Below are positions 11,441 to 21,962 of a stretch of 64,000 bases of DNA, piece after piece (position 1 is the stretch's first letter; each line of letters begins with the position of its first letter). Source of the stretch: Megaustenia siamemsis (taxonomy: Eukaryota > Mollusca > Gastropoda > Stylommatophora > Ariophantidae); the NCBI GenBank assembly GCA_032433765.1, contig JAVIAB010000160.1:14872307-14936306 (forward strand), read 5' to 3'. The notes beneath the pieces were generated by a model that saw only the letters and a program-made list of their open reading frames with translations, searched no databases and had not been told where the DNA came from. A program made the translations under genes and the position numbers.

Positions 11441-12110
11441 CATTTTTTTCCTCCACATATTCCCAATCTCAAGATTTTTCAAATGTAGTGCCTTGTCTTA
11501 TCGGAAATGGAGAGAAAGATACAGCTTCTGTGATAAATTAAACAAGCTAAACATCAATTTGCAGAGAAACGCCGACCTGGCAGAGATTGCGTGTCACTGA
11601 TCCAGCCCACTCAACAAAATCCGACGAGTTATTCCCTAATGTAATATTGACTTTTGTTACTCTCTGTCGTTAAACAAAAATAGCGTGAATGGATACAAAA
11701 TCGACAGTCTCCCCAGCAAAACGATGAAGTGCACTAAATCAACAAAAGAATAAAACTGTACAAGCCGCTTATATTAAAATCAACAACATTGAGATAATTC
11801 AGCAGCGAAATTGATATTTTTTTTACTAACAAACAAATAAAGAAAACATGACGACATTTAATGCATTTCTGTGTTGTTCTGTCGTTTGTTTATGTTGTCT
11901 CTCTACTTTAGACAAATCATGTTTCCATCGTTGCCCAACACTCTCTATCTTCAATAACGGTTTCACTAGATAACATTGTGTAGCGGGTCTGTCTATTTAT
12001 TACCGATCGCTGGAACTGACAGCTCTTCTCTATCAAATCTGTCGCGTCACACCCTCCATAGCTTGCACCAGACAACGCCCACCTATTAGTGGCATTCAGT
12101 CCTGTTTATC
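11441..12110. other. Unique-looking sequence, no gene recognised
   Basis: No window-internal repeats and no long ORF. It lies just upstream of the candidate exon at 12116-12179 and may be intronic. Confidence 0.4.
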
Positions 12111-12115
12111 TACAG

Positions 12116-12179
12116 GAGTGTGTTTAGCAGCAAAGATACGGGCTCTAAGCGCCAGAGATATGTACCAGAACTACAAACA
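12116..12179 (+). CDS. Candidate 64-bp exon (low confidence)
   Basis: Preceded by a pyrimidine-rich acceptor (CCTGTTTATCTACAG, ending 12115) and followed by a donor-like GTAAGA at 12180. Two of three frames are open. One (SVFSSKDTGSKRQRYVPELQ) is charged and resembles in style the helical exon at 59152-59248. Two open frames in 64 bp is weak evidence, and the splice sites could be fortuitous. Confidence 0.2.
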
Positions 12180-12185
12180 GTAAGA

Positions 12186-12765
12186 GACTCAAAGTTTAAC
12201 AAATATACATAAATTGTCCTTTAAACGTCTTGCTGTCATCTGAAAGTGTAATCACTGGATCAATATTTAGTTTCGCTAGAGGTATTTATCGAAATTGTGT
12301 TGAAATATTCAACAAATATATTTTATCCAGTTGTCGCAATACTTTTAATACTTTGATATTGGCAATATTCTCATCTTCATCACTCACAAAGTAAAGTGTA
12401 ATCATCAGCTTTTCTTTCCAATGAACTAATTTTTTTTTCAATGTTTTTTTCTTTCTTCAAGGATTTTATGCAATTATCAAGATAGAACGTTTTCTTAATA
12501 AAAAACAGTGTGTGTTACAATTGTCACTTATTTCTGTAAACTTTATAAATCAGGTCTAATGATTATTTGCGCTATGCTTGTTATATGTGTTGTATTAGTT
12601 TAATATATGAACCATCAAATAATTGTTCTATAGGAGCAGTGTTTGCTTATATTTCATAGAAAGAGCGTTTGCTACTGTCTAGTTTTGCTGCTTCATAAAA
12701 GAGCAGTGTTTAACTTAACCACACATTTTACCCTAGACACGAAGATAGTGATCTTTATCTCTCCG
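12186..12765. other. No gene recognised
   Basis: Unique AT-rich sequence ending at the left TSD of the L-A insertion. Part of a 126-aa ORF starting at 12643 is host sequence read through into the LINE and is not a gene. Confidence 0.4.
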
Positions 12766-12779
12766 CCAGAATCATTGCA

Positions 12780-13451
12780 AACCAGAAGTAATGGTCGTAT
12801 CAAAGAAACAATCATCACCAGCATGCAGCATAGAAATAAACAGGGCAAATCTGAAACAAGTGCAATGCGTCAAATACTTGGGCACAATAACATCAGGTGG
12901 GAGAGGCACCACAGAAATAAAAAGCAGAAAAGCTCAGGCCAAAATGGCATTTCAGAAAATGAAAAATATCTTATGCAACAAATCTATGTCAATGGAAGTG
13001 AGAAAGAGAGTTCATCGGTGTAATATAGAACCAATTCTGACCCATGGAAGCGAATCATGGACAGTGGACAAACAAATGAAAAGAAGATTAGAGGCCACTG
13101 AGATGGAATTTCTCAGAAGAATGTTGAAAGTTCCCCGATAATCTAAAAAAAACCAATGAGGAAATTCTCAAAGAGGCCAACACTAAAAGGGAGCTTCTAA
13201 AAAAACATCAGAAAGAAACAATCAATATTTTTCAGGCACTTCATGAGAAGAGAAAAGTTGGAATACTTGGTTACAACTGGCAAAATAAATGGAAAGAGAG
13301 ATCGTGGACGACAAAGAGAAAAAATACTGGATAGCTTGGTGTTATGGCTCGGAAAACGGTCAACAACAGAATTGATACGATACACGGTGGATAGAAGATT
13401 ATGGAAGGACATGATCGCCTACACCAACCGGTATGGCACATGATGATGACG
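12780..13451 (+). mobile_element. L-A LINE, 5'-truncated copy with TSD
   Basis: A 12-bp perfect TSD, AGAATCATTGCA, lies at 12768-12779 and 13452-13463. The body encodes the L-A C-terminus: ISKKQSS-like start, YLGTITSG, RKRVHRC, HGSESWT, FLRRMLKV, then in another frame KLEYLVTTGKINGKRDRGRQ and NRYGT, ending in a short TGATGATG tail. Truncation just after the RT catalytic block is typical of incomplete reverse transcription. A frameshift near 13140 makes it non-functional. Confidence 0.85.
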
Positions 13452-13557
13452 AGAATCATTGCATGAAGTAACTCTGTCATCTACAAGTAATGTACTGTCT
13501 CAGCGATGTTGTCACTTCATTTCATGTTCAACTCTTATGTCTTCTGTGAACTTAGAA

Positions 13558-13890
13558 TAAAAAGGTAAAGGTAAAGTACGAGACTTGAATCGGCGTCTTA
13601 GCACGTGAGTTATCACCCATATGTGCTCGGCCGCCTATACAGAAGTGTTTGGAGACTTCTGGATAGTGTATTTTCAAGTATCGAAACTTACGATGCGAGG
13701 CGGCATTCCTCATCTTCCCAGAGTAATACCCTGGTACCCATTTCTGCCAGCGGCTGGGTCGACCTCGGGGGTATTTTTTTTTCCAACCACGAGTACAATT
13801 TACACTGCTTCCAGCGAGAATCGAACACGGGTTGTCCGAACGTCGGTCGCCTAGCCGGGTGGTTTTCCCAACTAGGCTACGCTAGCCCCC
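13558..13890 (-). mobile_element. S3 SINE
   Basis: The minus strand starts GGGGGCTAGCGTAGCCTAGT (A-box-like TAGCCTAGTTGG) and carries a B box GTGTTCGATTC. The remainder matches the second copy at 20887-21232. A likely TSD, ACTTAGAA, lies at 13550-13557 and 13891-13898. ORFs of 77-100 aa across it are spurious. Confidence 0.7.
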
Positions 13891-13899
13891 ACTTAGAAA

Positions 13900-14260
13900 T
13901 AGTCTAACTTGATTAAACCAACAATCAGCTTTAATTTACAATGTTCCCGTCAACTTTGTTACGTAATAGACATTTTGATTGTGGTAATTATCTTCAGGTA
14001 TAAAGAAATAAATATACACTGGGAATATTTATATTTTTATTTGCTTGAAAAACAAGAACTCAAAGTGCTTAGAAAGAAGAAAAACACAAGAAATGAAAAT
14101 GAGGTGTTTAAACACAAAATCTCACCATTGCCCGACAATTTTCTTCTATTCTATCCATGGGTGTGGGTTCACTGCAGTCAGAAACTCACCATATCCATTC
14201 CACCACTTGTCACATTAACTCAATTTCCCATAATGCATCGGTAAATTTCGTTAACAAGGT
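13900..14260. other. No gene recognised; 111-aa ORF at 13909-14244
   Basis: An AT-rich ORF without recognisable domain, probably chance. No repeats shared in the window. Confidence 0.35.
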
Positions 14261-14264
14261 CGCT

Positions 14265-14410
14265 CCGTTCAACGTCCTACTCGACTGCACAGGAGACGAT
14301 TCGAAGCCTCCTTAGTCCTCTCTTACAATATGTGTAGTAGGCAACAGTGGCTCTATTCTTTCCTCCTCTCACCGAAGGGGCCTCGGTAGACACACGTGGG
14401 GGGAGCCTGA
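14265..14410. mobile_element. S4-related SINE fragment
   Basis: Contains CTCCTTAGTCCTCTCTTAC and GGGGCCTCGGTAG, which align in order with 19785-19865 (CCTCCTTAGTCGCCTCTTAC, GAGGCCCCGGTA) and in part with 54425-54510. It is a conserved domain found without the S4 3' tail. Confidence 0.45.
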
Positions 14411-14464
14411 CGAAGACCAACCAAAGCGAAAAGGATAGTCAAACCACAAACAACATAGAATATA

Positions 14465-15760
14465 GTAGACTCCGTCATTCATAGTTGACTATGACTTTTT
14501 CTGCGCCCCTAGAAATGTTATTTAACTCTTTTCTTTGCCCGTGTATTTTCTTTTTCTGTGAATCTGCTTCTTGTTTGAGCTGCAGCTTTAGAGTGTTTTT
14601 CCAAAGATCGTGATCTGCAGCTCTTTCTTCCCAGGCTGCAGGGTTTGTGTTCGGTTCCCAGGCTGCAGGGTTTGTGTTCGGTCTTTATGTCACATTTACA
14701 CACGTCTACAAATCAACGTTTTGGGCGCCCTTAGATCTTTTGCCATCTGGAAGTTGTCCGTAGAGTATATATTTTGGTATGTGGTCATCTTTCATACGCT
14801 GTACGCGGACATCTTTCATACGCTGCACGCGGCCATCTTTCATACGCTGTACGGGGCCATCTTTCATGCGCTGTACGTGGCCATCTTTCATACACTGTAC
14901 GTGGCCATCTTTCATACGCTGTACGTGGCCATCTTTCATACACTGTACGTGGCCATCTTTCATACGCTGTACGTGGCCATCTTCCATACGCTGTACGTGG
15001 CCATCTTCCATACGCTGTAGGTGGCCATCTTTCATACACTGTACGGGGTCATCTTTCATGCTCTGTACGTGGCCATCTTTCATACGCTGTACGCGGCAAT
15101 CTTCCATACGCTGTACGTGGCCATCTTTCATACGCTGTACGTGGCCATCTTTCATACGCTGTACGTGGCCAAGACAGCGTAACCTACGTTGTTTGAGCAG
15201 CGTGTAGATGTTCGGGAGGTCTGTGCGAGTCAAGACCTCCACGTTTCTCACTTTAATCTTTGCAGGTGATTTCAAGAATTCGGCGCAGACATCGCATATG
15301 GAATGCATTTATCCTTCTCTCTTGCTTTGTATAAGTTGTCCAATATTCGCTGCCATACAGGAGGATACTAATGATGCAGGCTTTGTAAACTGCGGCCTTT
15401 GGTTTAATTGTCAGTTTTTTGTTTTGCAAAATCACGTCTAGAACGATGGGCAAAGGTGGTAAGTGTTTTACCAATGCGGGTTCCAATTTCTATATTTAAA
15501 GCTAGTTTGTAACTGATGATGAGCCCCAGGTAGCAAAACTGCAGCACGACATCGAGTTTGTAGTTGTTGATATAGGCTGCAAGTGTTGTTTCGACGTCCT
15601 GACCGAGTATATTAGTTTTCTGCAAACTTATTGTTAGACCAAAGACTCTACAGGCTTCCGAAACGCGATGTACCATGCTCTGGAGGTCTTCTTGTCTTTG
15701 CGTGTGTCGCAGCGTCGTCAGTAAATAACAGCAACTATCAAATACACTGGACCCAAACGA
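14465..15760 (-). mobile_element. L-G LINE fragment with internal array
   Basis: Minus-strand order: RVFGLTISLQKTNILGQ (post-RT segment), LLYGSEYWTTY, MRCLRRIL, NVEVLTRTDLPNIYTLLKQR, LRCLGHVQRMKDG, then a tandem array of that last motif (14772-15172), then IPKYILYGQLPDGKRSKG and the C-terminal tail down to about 14465. A 29-bp direct duplication (CCAGGCTGCAGGGTTTGTGT) lies at 14630-14690. The array stays in frame, giving a 200-aa minus-strand ORF. The plus-strand copy at 48180-48566 has a single unit. Confidence 0.8.
14772..15172 (-). repeat. 24-bp minisatellite inside L-G, about 16-17 units
   Basis: The unit encodes GHVQRMKD (plus-strand form GTACGTGGCCATCTTTCATA CGCT). It is flanked on both sides by non-repeated L-G coding sequence, so it expanded inside the LINE. 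Since 24 is a multiple of 3, five overlapping ORFs on both strands arise as shadows. Confidence 0.95.
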
Positions 15761-15970
15761 ATCGATTTTTTTGCGTTAAATTAAACAAGTTGGTACAGGC
15801 ATATCACAAGATGTAACGGGCTGCCGGGGCAATCATTTTGTTTCAGGGGGCGTTAAAGGACACTGAACTAAGGGGTAGACAAATATGAAAAAAAAAGTTG
15901 TCATGGAGTGAATGCCTAGAGAGCAAAACAGGCTCTTGAAAAAAAAGGAGTTTGGAATCAGACATTCAGG
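15761..15970. other. No gene recognised
   Basis: Short unique segment between L-G and an S1 SINE. Confidence 0.4.
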
Positions 15971-15980
15971 GAATGGAAGT

Positions 15981-16253
15981 AGGTAAGTAAAGAAAGAATC
16001 CCCGTCACACCACGTGGCGGATAGGGAATAGGATGTAAGTGATCATAATTTGTATAGACCTTCGGCACACGATTTTTGGGGTAATATGGTCAACAATATG
16101 GGATATTACGCACATGTCGCTTCACTTTTTCATTAAAAAATCTGGGACCCAGTTAAGGCTGGGTGAACCTGGAAGCTGTCGATCAGGATAGAACCCAACC
16201 TATTGTCCTTTTTAGTACAGTTCACTAACCACTGAGCTATCTCGGCTTCCAGA
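15981..16253 (-). mobile_element. S1 SINE with TSD (older copy)
   Basis: Reverse-oriented S1: 3' motif CCCCGTCACACCACGTGGCG at the left, tRNA head ending GAGCTATCTCGGCTTCC at the right. A 10-bp TSD, GAATGGAAGT, lies at 15971-15980 and 16254-16263. It is more diverged from the other copies. Confidence 0.8.
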
Positions 16254-16339
16254 GAATGGAAGTGGGCAGAGCAAATTTGTGGTAGTAGTGGAGAATATGA
16301 AGAGTGCACGTGAAAGCTTGTTTGTTACATGAAGCATTT

Positions 16340-16548
16340 CTTTCTTTCTCTCTTTCTCTCTCTCACATTCACACACACAGTCACATACACACGGTCACAA
16401 ACACACATACACACAGTCTCACACACACATACACAGTCACACACACAAACATACACGCCGTCACACACACACACATATACATGCACAGTCACAACACACA
16501 TACACACAGTGACATACACACAGTCATACAAACATACATACATACTGT
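16340..16548. repeat. (TC)n then (CA)n-rich microsatellite
   Basis: A TTTCTCTC run passes into irregular CACACA/CAGTCACATA repeats. Small ORFs on both strands here are low-complexity artefacts. Confidence 0.95.
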
Positions 16549-17040
16549 ACGTCAGTTAAAATAAAATTCTCTCGTCCTTTATCAGTAGCACGCGGCTTAA
16601 TCCCAGCATCCTCTCCAAGTGTCACGTGACAAGGAAAGCTTGGCAAAACCTGTAGAAATTGAGTTAAACATGGGGACTCTTTTCATTGGTGAGTGACTTG
16701 TTCATGTGACTACTTTATCAGTTGCTGACATCTTCTGCCATTCACACATCAATCTTTATGTTAATTATTTCTTACAGACAACATACATAATTTAGCTTTA
16801 GTATTGTAGACTCTGATTGTATCCAGAACTGATATTTTATTATTCTCACAAGAACGTGGGTTCAATTTTCAGTTAGGGTGAAACGATTGTTCTATCGGTG
16901 GTGACATAAAAACTCAGATCCTAACACCTCGCAACAACTGCACTGGACAAGCGGCCTTTAATTTTCTATCCTATAAATCCCTCCCCTGCAGACTATAGTA
17001 ATGGGAAAATGGCGTAAAGATATACCTATATAATTAAACA
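16549..17040. other. No gene recognised
   Basis: Unique-looking DNA without coding features. Confidence 0.4.
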
Positions 17041-17044
17041 GAAT

Positions 17045-17376
17045 AAAAAAGTGGTAGGAACAAAACCCTGCCAAGAATATATAGAACAACAAATTAAATG
17101 GTTTGGCCACCTGGTCAGAATGAATCCTTATCAATCACCATCAAGGGCGTTCTTCTCTAGGATGCATAGGAAAAGACCAAGAGGGAGACCCAGAAGAAGA
17201 TGGATAGATGCAGTGACAGAGACATGTAACAACAAAGAAAAATCACTAATTCAGACAGTTCGAGCAGCTCAAGAACCCTTGATGGTGATTGATAAGGATT
17301 CATTCTGACCAGGTGGCCAAACCATTTAATTTGTTGTTCTATATACTCTTGGCAGGGTTTTGTTCCTACCACTTTT
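17045..17376. mobile_element. L-H LINE fragment in fold-back (inverted-repeat) form
   Basis: Plus-strand coding relic QIKWFGHLVRMNPYQSPSR followed by RGRPRRRWIDAVTETCNN. The first ~103 bp (about 17045-17147) reappear inverted at about 17273-17376 with roughly one mismatch (AAGAATATAT versus AAGAGTATAT) and a ~125-bp loop. A poly-A run follows at 17388-17400. This resembles the inverted LINE insertions known from twin priming. The near-identity of the arms suggests it is recent. Confidence 0.7.
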
Positions 17377-17379
17377 TAC

Positions 17380-17800
17380 TTCTTAAGTAAAAAAAAAAAA
17401 TCTGCGCGAATTGTGTTTAAATAGAATCCTAACTCTATCTATACGTTTAATGAATTAAACCTTGTATGAAACTATACTTCTTCTGTTTCCTCTTCTTTTC
17501 TTTCCTCTTTTCACTGATACCTAACAAGTGTCGTGGTTATATCATTTGTCTTTACTTAATTTCATAAATGTTTATTCTTACTACATTGAAGGTAACGTTT
17601 GTGAAGTGTTTATTTTCAAATTGCAGAAATTACAAGCATACTTTTGTGAAGCCTTTATTAAAAAAAAAAAAAAAAAAAAACTATAGACAGAGCTGAGTTT
17701 ATTATCATAAAAATTACAAGTATATAGTTTGTGGAAAATGTATTCTCATTTAACTACAGTCAGATTTGTGTAAATAATTTTCCGGTATTCTTATAACACT
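17380..17800. other. No gene recognised; poly-A runs
   Basis: AT-rich, with an (A)n run at 17660-17680. No repeat shared in the window. Confidence 0.4.
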
Positions 17801-17812
17801 CTATGAGTATGT

Positions 17813-18273
17813 TAAAAATTCTTAAGTATGCCGTGTTGAGCCAGTCTTAACATATGGATGCGAATCATGGACAATAGAACAACAGTCAAGAAAATCAATG
17901 GTGGCTGGCTGTAGAAATGTGATTTTACAGAAGAATGGTGAGAATATCATAGACAGTTGAGAAGACAAATGATAACTTTCTGAAAGAGCCCTAAACAAAA
18001 AGAGTGCTAATTTCCAATATTAGGAAGAAATATTCATCATTTTTTGGCCATGAAATGAGAAGGGAACAGCAGGAATATACTGAGGTAACTGGGAAAATCG
18101 AGGGACGAAGAGATAGAGGTAAGCAAAGAGAAAATATACCAAACAGCTTAAGAGAATGGCTTGGCAGAAGATTAACAACAGAAATGATAAATAACTGTCA
18201 AGATCAAAAGTTGTGTAGAAACATGATCACCTACGCCAGCAGACATGGTACTTGTGGATGATGATGATGATGG
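17813..18273 (+). mobile_element. L-B LINE, 5'-truncated copy with TSD
   Basis: An 11-bp TSD, TATGAGTATGT, lies at 17802-17812 and 18274-18284. It encodes the L-B C-terminus in broken frames: YGCESWT-like start, then KKYSSFFGHEMRREQQEYTE, GKIEGRRDRGKQRENIP, ASRHGT, and ends with a (GATGAT)n tail at 18257-18271. Confidence 0.85.
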
Positions 18274-18284
18274 TATGAGTATGT

Positions 18285-18539
18285 ATACTTTTGTGATGTA
18301 TATTTTCTTTAAAAAAATAGTATTGTGAATATTTTTTCTCATTTAGAATTACAAGATACAAGTATATTCGCTACTTATATCAATCAGCACAAAGGACAGT
18401 AGATCATACAATTATTTAGTCATTTATATTTCACGTACAAATCATCACAAGTTCCATCAGTCAGTTCTTTGAAATTCATCAACGTATTCACAAATATAAG
18501 TATTATTATACACTTTCACTATATCTTATTGACTGACCT
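18285..18539. other. No gene recognised
   Basis: AT-rich flank of the tetranucleotide block. Confidence 0.4.
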
Positions 18540-19215
18540 CTATAGTATAACCACTCACTCATTTACACCCAAACTCACTCACTCATTCATTATCACCCAA
18601 GCCCACCCATTTATTTACTCACCCACCCACTCATTCAACAATTCACTCATTCACCCATCCCTCAGCTCATTCACTCATTCTCTGACTCACCTACCAACTC
18701 ACTCACACCCTAACCCAAACACATTCTCACTCACTCACCCACTCACTCACTCACTCACTCACTCACTCACTCACTCACTCACCCACTCACTCACCCACCC
18801 ACTCACTCACACACTCACACACTCACTCACTCACCCACTCACTCACCCACCCACCCACTCACTCACTCACTCACCCACCCACCCACTCACTCACCCACTC
18901 ACCCACTCACCCACTCACTCACTCACCCACTCACTCACCCACTCACTCACCCACCCACTCACTCACTCACTCACTCACTCACTCAATCAATCACCCACCC
19001 ACCCACCCACCCATTCACTCACTCACTCACCCCACTCTCACTCACTCACTCACTCACTCAATCACCCACCCACTCACCCACCCACTCACTCACTCACTCA
19101 CTCACTCACCCACTCAATCACCCACCCACTCACCCACCCACTCACTCACTCACTCACCCCACTCACTCACTCACCCACTCACTCACCCACTCACTCCTCC
19201 GCTCACACACCCACA
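18540..19215. repeat. (ACTC/ACCC)n tetranucleotide array, about 0.68 kb
   Basis: CACTCACTCACCCACT-type repeats, degenerate at the left edge and dense from 18725. The 250-aa Thr/His/Ser/Leu/Pro ORF is a by-product of a stop-free tetranucleotide. Confidence 0.97.
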
Positions 19216-19600
19216 CTTTAGATTATATGGCCAACAATGATTTTCCAACCTAAAACCGCAGGTATAACTCTCACATATAAACAGATAGACTTGCATTTCC
19301 CCCCGACCCATCAAACCCTACCCGTCCCTACACTTTAAACCCCCACCAAGAAACACAACACAAAACCCTCTTATTCTATCCACAAATCTGTAAACAAACA
19401 ATTTCATGAGAAGCCACACTTTCTACTTTCTGACAATAAAAAGATTGACAAACACAAGAGACAGAGAAGAAACACTGACAGCAAAGTTGACAGTTTAATG
19501 CATAAAATAATAAATCAATTGTTGATTCCAAATAAAAGCATGTTCTAACTAGTTTGCTTCTCCGAAAATCACACGAAGCTATAATTCATAAAATTTATCC
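19216..19600. other. No gene recognised
   Basis: Unique-looking DNA between the tetranucleotide array and S4. Confidence 0.4.
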
Positions 19601-19602
19601 AT

Positions 19603-19870
19603 CTATCTATCTATCTATTGTCCTTTCGAGCCGAAGACGGCACATAGAGCAGAACCACAATCTCAGAAACAGAAACCTTGCATGCCAAAATGGCACATAT
19701 TGCAGAGATCACTGCTCTAAAATCTATGGCGCTGTTTCCATAACAATACTTTTTACAATGACAGCTTGTCAAGCCATCGATTAACCTCCTTAGTCGCCTC
19801 TTACGACATGCCTGGAAGGTCACAGTGTCACTATTCTTTACCTCCCCCATAATGAGGCCCCGGTAACATA
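19603..19870 (-). mobile_element. S4 SINE (reverse), (GATA)-type 3' tail
   Basis: The plus strand reads (CTAT)n, TTGTCCTTTCGAGCCGAAGA, a body, then CCTCCTTAGTCGCCTCTTAC and GAGGCCCCGGTA. On the minus strand the element therefore ends GGCTCGAAAGGACAATAG followed by (ATAG)n. The L-F LINE copies at 35573 and 45398 end almost identically (GGCTCGAAAGGTCAATAG), pointing to a SINE/LINE partnership. No A or B box is clear within this copy, so the head may be missing. Confidence 0.65.
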
Positions 19871-20235
19871 CGGGTATTATTAGCCCCTAAATATGTCTGA
19901 AAGAACTCAAAGAGAAAAAAAAATGCTAAAAATGGAATTAAGTTTACTGTTCTAGATATGACCTGGTATACGACACGGCCTACTGCTGCGTGTGTACATA
20001 AACAACAACAGTTTGATTAGACGTTCATAATTTCAAACACAAAAAAAACAGCGTCTATACAATCTATGGTAAGCGATCCTTGTACGTCAACGGTACAAAA
20101 TATCTTGAACCGGTTTGATGTGAAGTAAAAAGAGTTGAAAGAATTCGTTGTGACTCAAACATTACTTAATGAGATATGGTATCTGTGTCTATATATGTCT
20201 TTTTATAAACGGCTACTGATGCATTAACAACATCC
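19871..20235. other. No gene recognised
   Basis: Unique-looking; no coding signal. Confidence 0.4.
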
Positions 20236-20239
20236 GAAA

Positions 20240-20356
20240 CCTACAAGTGAATGTCAAAGTGGAAGGAATAGAACTGGAGACAGCTCAGCGCTACAACTAC
20301 CTTGGACATACTGTAATCAATGATGGGAGATGTACAACTGAAATGAACGAAAGAAT
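20240..20356 (+). mobile_element. L-B fragment, left part (interrupted by S5)
   Basis: Encodes VEGIELETAQRYNYLGHTVI and NDGRCTTEMNERI of the L-B post-RT region. Coding resumes as IGIAKNKK at 20810, so the S5 insertion split a continuous LINE fragment. Confidence 0.8.
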
Positions 20357-20796
20357 CATCATCATCATCAAGTACCAAAGCTCTCTTTTTGCTTTGACCT
20401 CTCAGAATATCTTCATTACTCTTCTTAGCATCTTTACTTTGCTTATAGTAGCTTGGTGACTATCGGGTATCACCTGTAGCACATGATGTCCCCTACCGAA
20501 CGAGGGTTTTCCATTGGAATCCCCCTTAACGTTGTTGTCATTATTTCTATTGTTGTGGCGATTCATGATTGTACAAAGAAGTTACGACGGTGGTTTTCTG
20601 TTGCCTTCCGTCGGTTTGTTTACGGTTGGCTCCGGTAGCCTTTGACTAAAACGTCTCATCCACAAGACAGTGGGGTTGTTTTACTTCGGGGTACCCTCCC
20701 TTAGCCTTTTACTCTCCCGAGCTTACCTGCAAGGCAGCAGGACAGCCACAGGTTGTACTGCTTACTGCATACAGTAGCAGGTAAAATTACCTGACC
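20357..20796 (-). mobile_element. S5: ~440-bp non-autonomous element with L-B-derived 3' tail
   Basis: It is bounded by a perfect 13-bp TSD, TGAACGAAAGAAT (20344-20356 and 20797-20809). On the minus strand it starts GGTAATTTTACCTGCTACTG and ends with an L-B segment (AAAGCAAAAAGAGAGCT) and then GGTACTTGATGATGATGATG. It codes for nothing recognisable. It is either a LINE-tailed SINE or a deletion derivative of L-B. Confidence 0.75.
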
Positions 20797-20809
20797 TGAA
20801 CGAAAGAAT

Positions 20810-20880
20810 AGGAATTGCAAAAAATAAAAAAATTTAATGCTATGAAAAATATACTAACATCAAGCCAACAAAAAGTAAAA
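20810..20880 (+). mobile_element. L-B fragment, right part
   Basis: Continues the split L-B fragment (IGIAKNKK, MKNILTSSQQKV) with frame decay, ending at an S3 SINE. Confidence 0.65.
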
Positions 20881-20886
20881 AAAATC

Positions 20887-21232
20887 CTTTTCACCCTTAT
20901 GCGCTCTGCCGTTTATCCAAGTGTTCGGGGACTTCTGGACAGTGTCGATTCAAGTATCGAAACTCACGATGCTTGACGCCATTCCTGACATTCACAGGGT
21001 ATTACCCTAGTACACATTTCTGCCAGAGGCTGGGTCGACCGCGGGTGTATTTTTCCCCAAACACGAGTTCAACTCTCACACATTTCTGCCAGAGGCTGGG
21101 TCGACCGCGGGTGTATTTTTCCCCAACCACGAGTACAACTCTCACAGCTTCCAGCGAGAATCGAACACGGGTTGTCCGAACGTTGGTAATCCAGTCAGGT
21201 GGTTTTTCACAACTCATCTACCGAGGCCCCCT
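20887..21232 (-). mobile_element. S3 SINE with internal duplication
   Basis: Same order of motifs as 13558-13890, including the B-box strand CGAGAATCGAACACGGGTTG. A 62-bp block (CAGAGGCTGGGTCGACCGCG and flanks) is repeated in tandem at about 21015-21140; the other S3 copy has it once. Confidence 0.7.
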
Positions 21233-21355
21233 ATTCTATGAGTTCTTTCATAAGCCGCCATATTGAACGCCTTACCATCTAAGTGCCTATATTGTGTTTT
21301 AGGGAATTACTGTGGTAGCTAAAGTAACAAACAATTTGTGCAAGTTTACTCGCAT

Positions 21356-21805
21356 TTATTTGAAATCGTCCATGCACATTTTACAATAAGAGTATTGAAA
21401 TCTATTATTTGGTGGGAGGGAGATGAGGCATAAGCGGCTGCTGTCACTGTAGCAGGGTCGGCGAACCACCAGCTGACCAAGACCTTGCAGTTCTACCTCC
21501 TCGTGGTCTCCCCTGGTAACAGTCTGTGTCAAACCAGACTGGCTAACAGAAGCTAGGATCGCCGTGTTCCCTGTAGTGGTGGCTGTCACGGATATAGAAG
21601 ACTTAATATTGCAGTGCCTCAGTGCTAGACTAGTAAACAACATCGTCTGGAATAGACGAACTCCAACTTTTGCAGTATGAGCCGGGTAGGTCACGAAAGC
21701 CATTACGACCCGCCACATTAATGAGTAAAAGGTCACACTGCCCGCATCAACTCGTACAATACGTCTACAATAACAACAACAATATACCGATTGTTGAAAT
21801 ATCAA
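21356..21805 (-). CDS. Uncharacterised 149-aa ORF
   Basis: A non-repetitive minus-strand ORF in an otherwise unique segment (21235-21945). Its composition is ordinary (Cys, Ser, Thr, Val), with no signal peptide, motif or repeat recognised. It may be chance or a piece of a host exon; no splice sites decide it. Confidence 0.2.
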   Translation of the reverse strand: MIFQQSVYCCCYCRRIVRVDAGSVTFYSLMWRVVMAFVTYPAHTAKVGVRLFQTMLFTSLALRHCNIKSSISVTATTTGNTAILASVSQSGLTQTVTRGDHEEVELQGLGQLVVRRPCYSDSSRLCLISLPPNNRFQYSYCKMCMDDFK

Positions 21806-21962
21806 TCAACTAACTTAGGTTGTTCCTTGCGTGTTTCTTTCACGAAAAGGTCAAATCAAGATCACAACTTTGCTCACTATGACGTCACCCAGCTCTCCTC
21901 TCTGTAGAAACGTCATTCGGTTTGTACACTAGTCGTCTTATCAGCAGCTTTGACCAGTAGAC

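Noticed and set aside
14706..15308. 200-residue GHVQRMKD repeat protein as a host gene
   Set aside because: It is LINE L-G coding sequence with an expanded internal unit. The flanking RT-derived motifs show its origin.
18469..19221. 250-residue Thr/His/Ser/Leu/Pro-rich protein
   Set aside because: Translation of an (ACTC/ACCC)n microsatellite.
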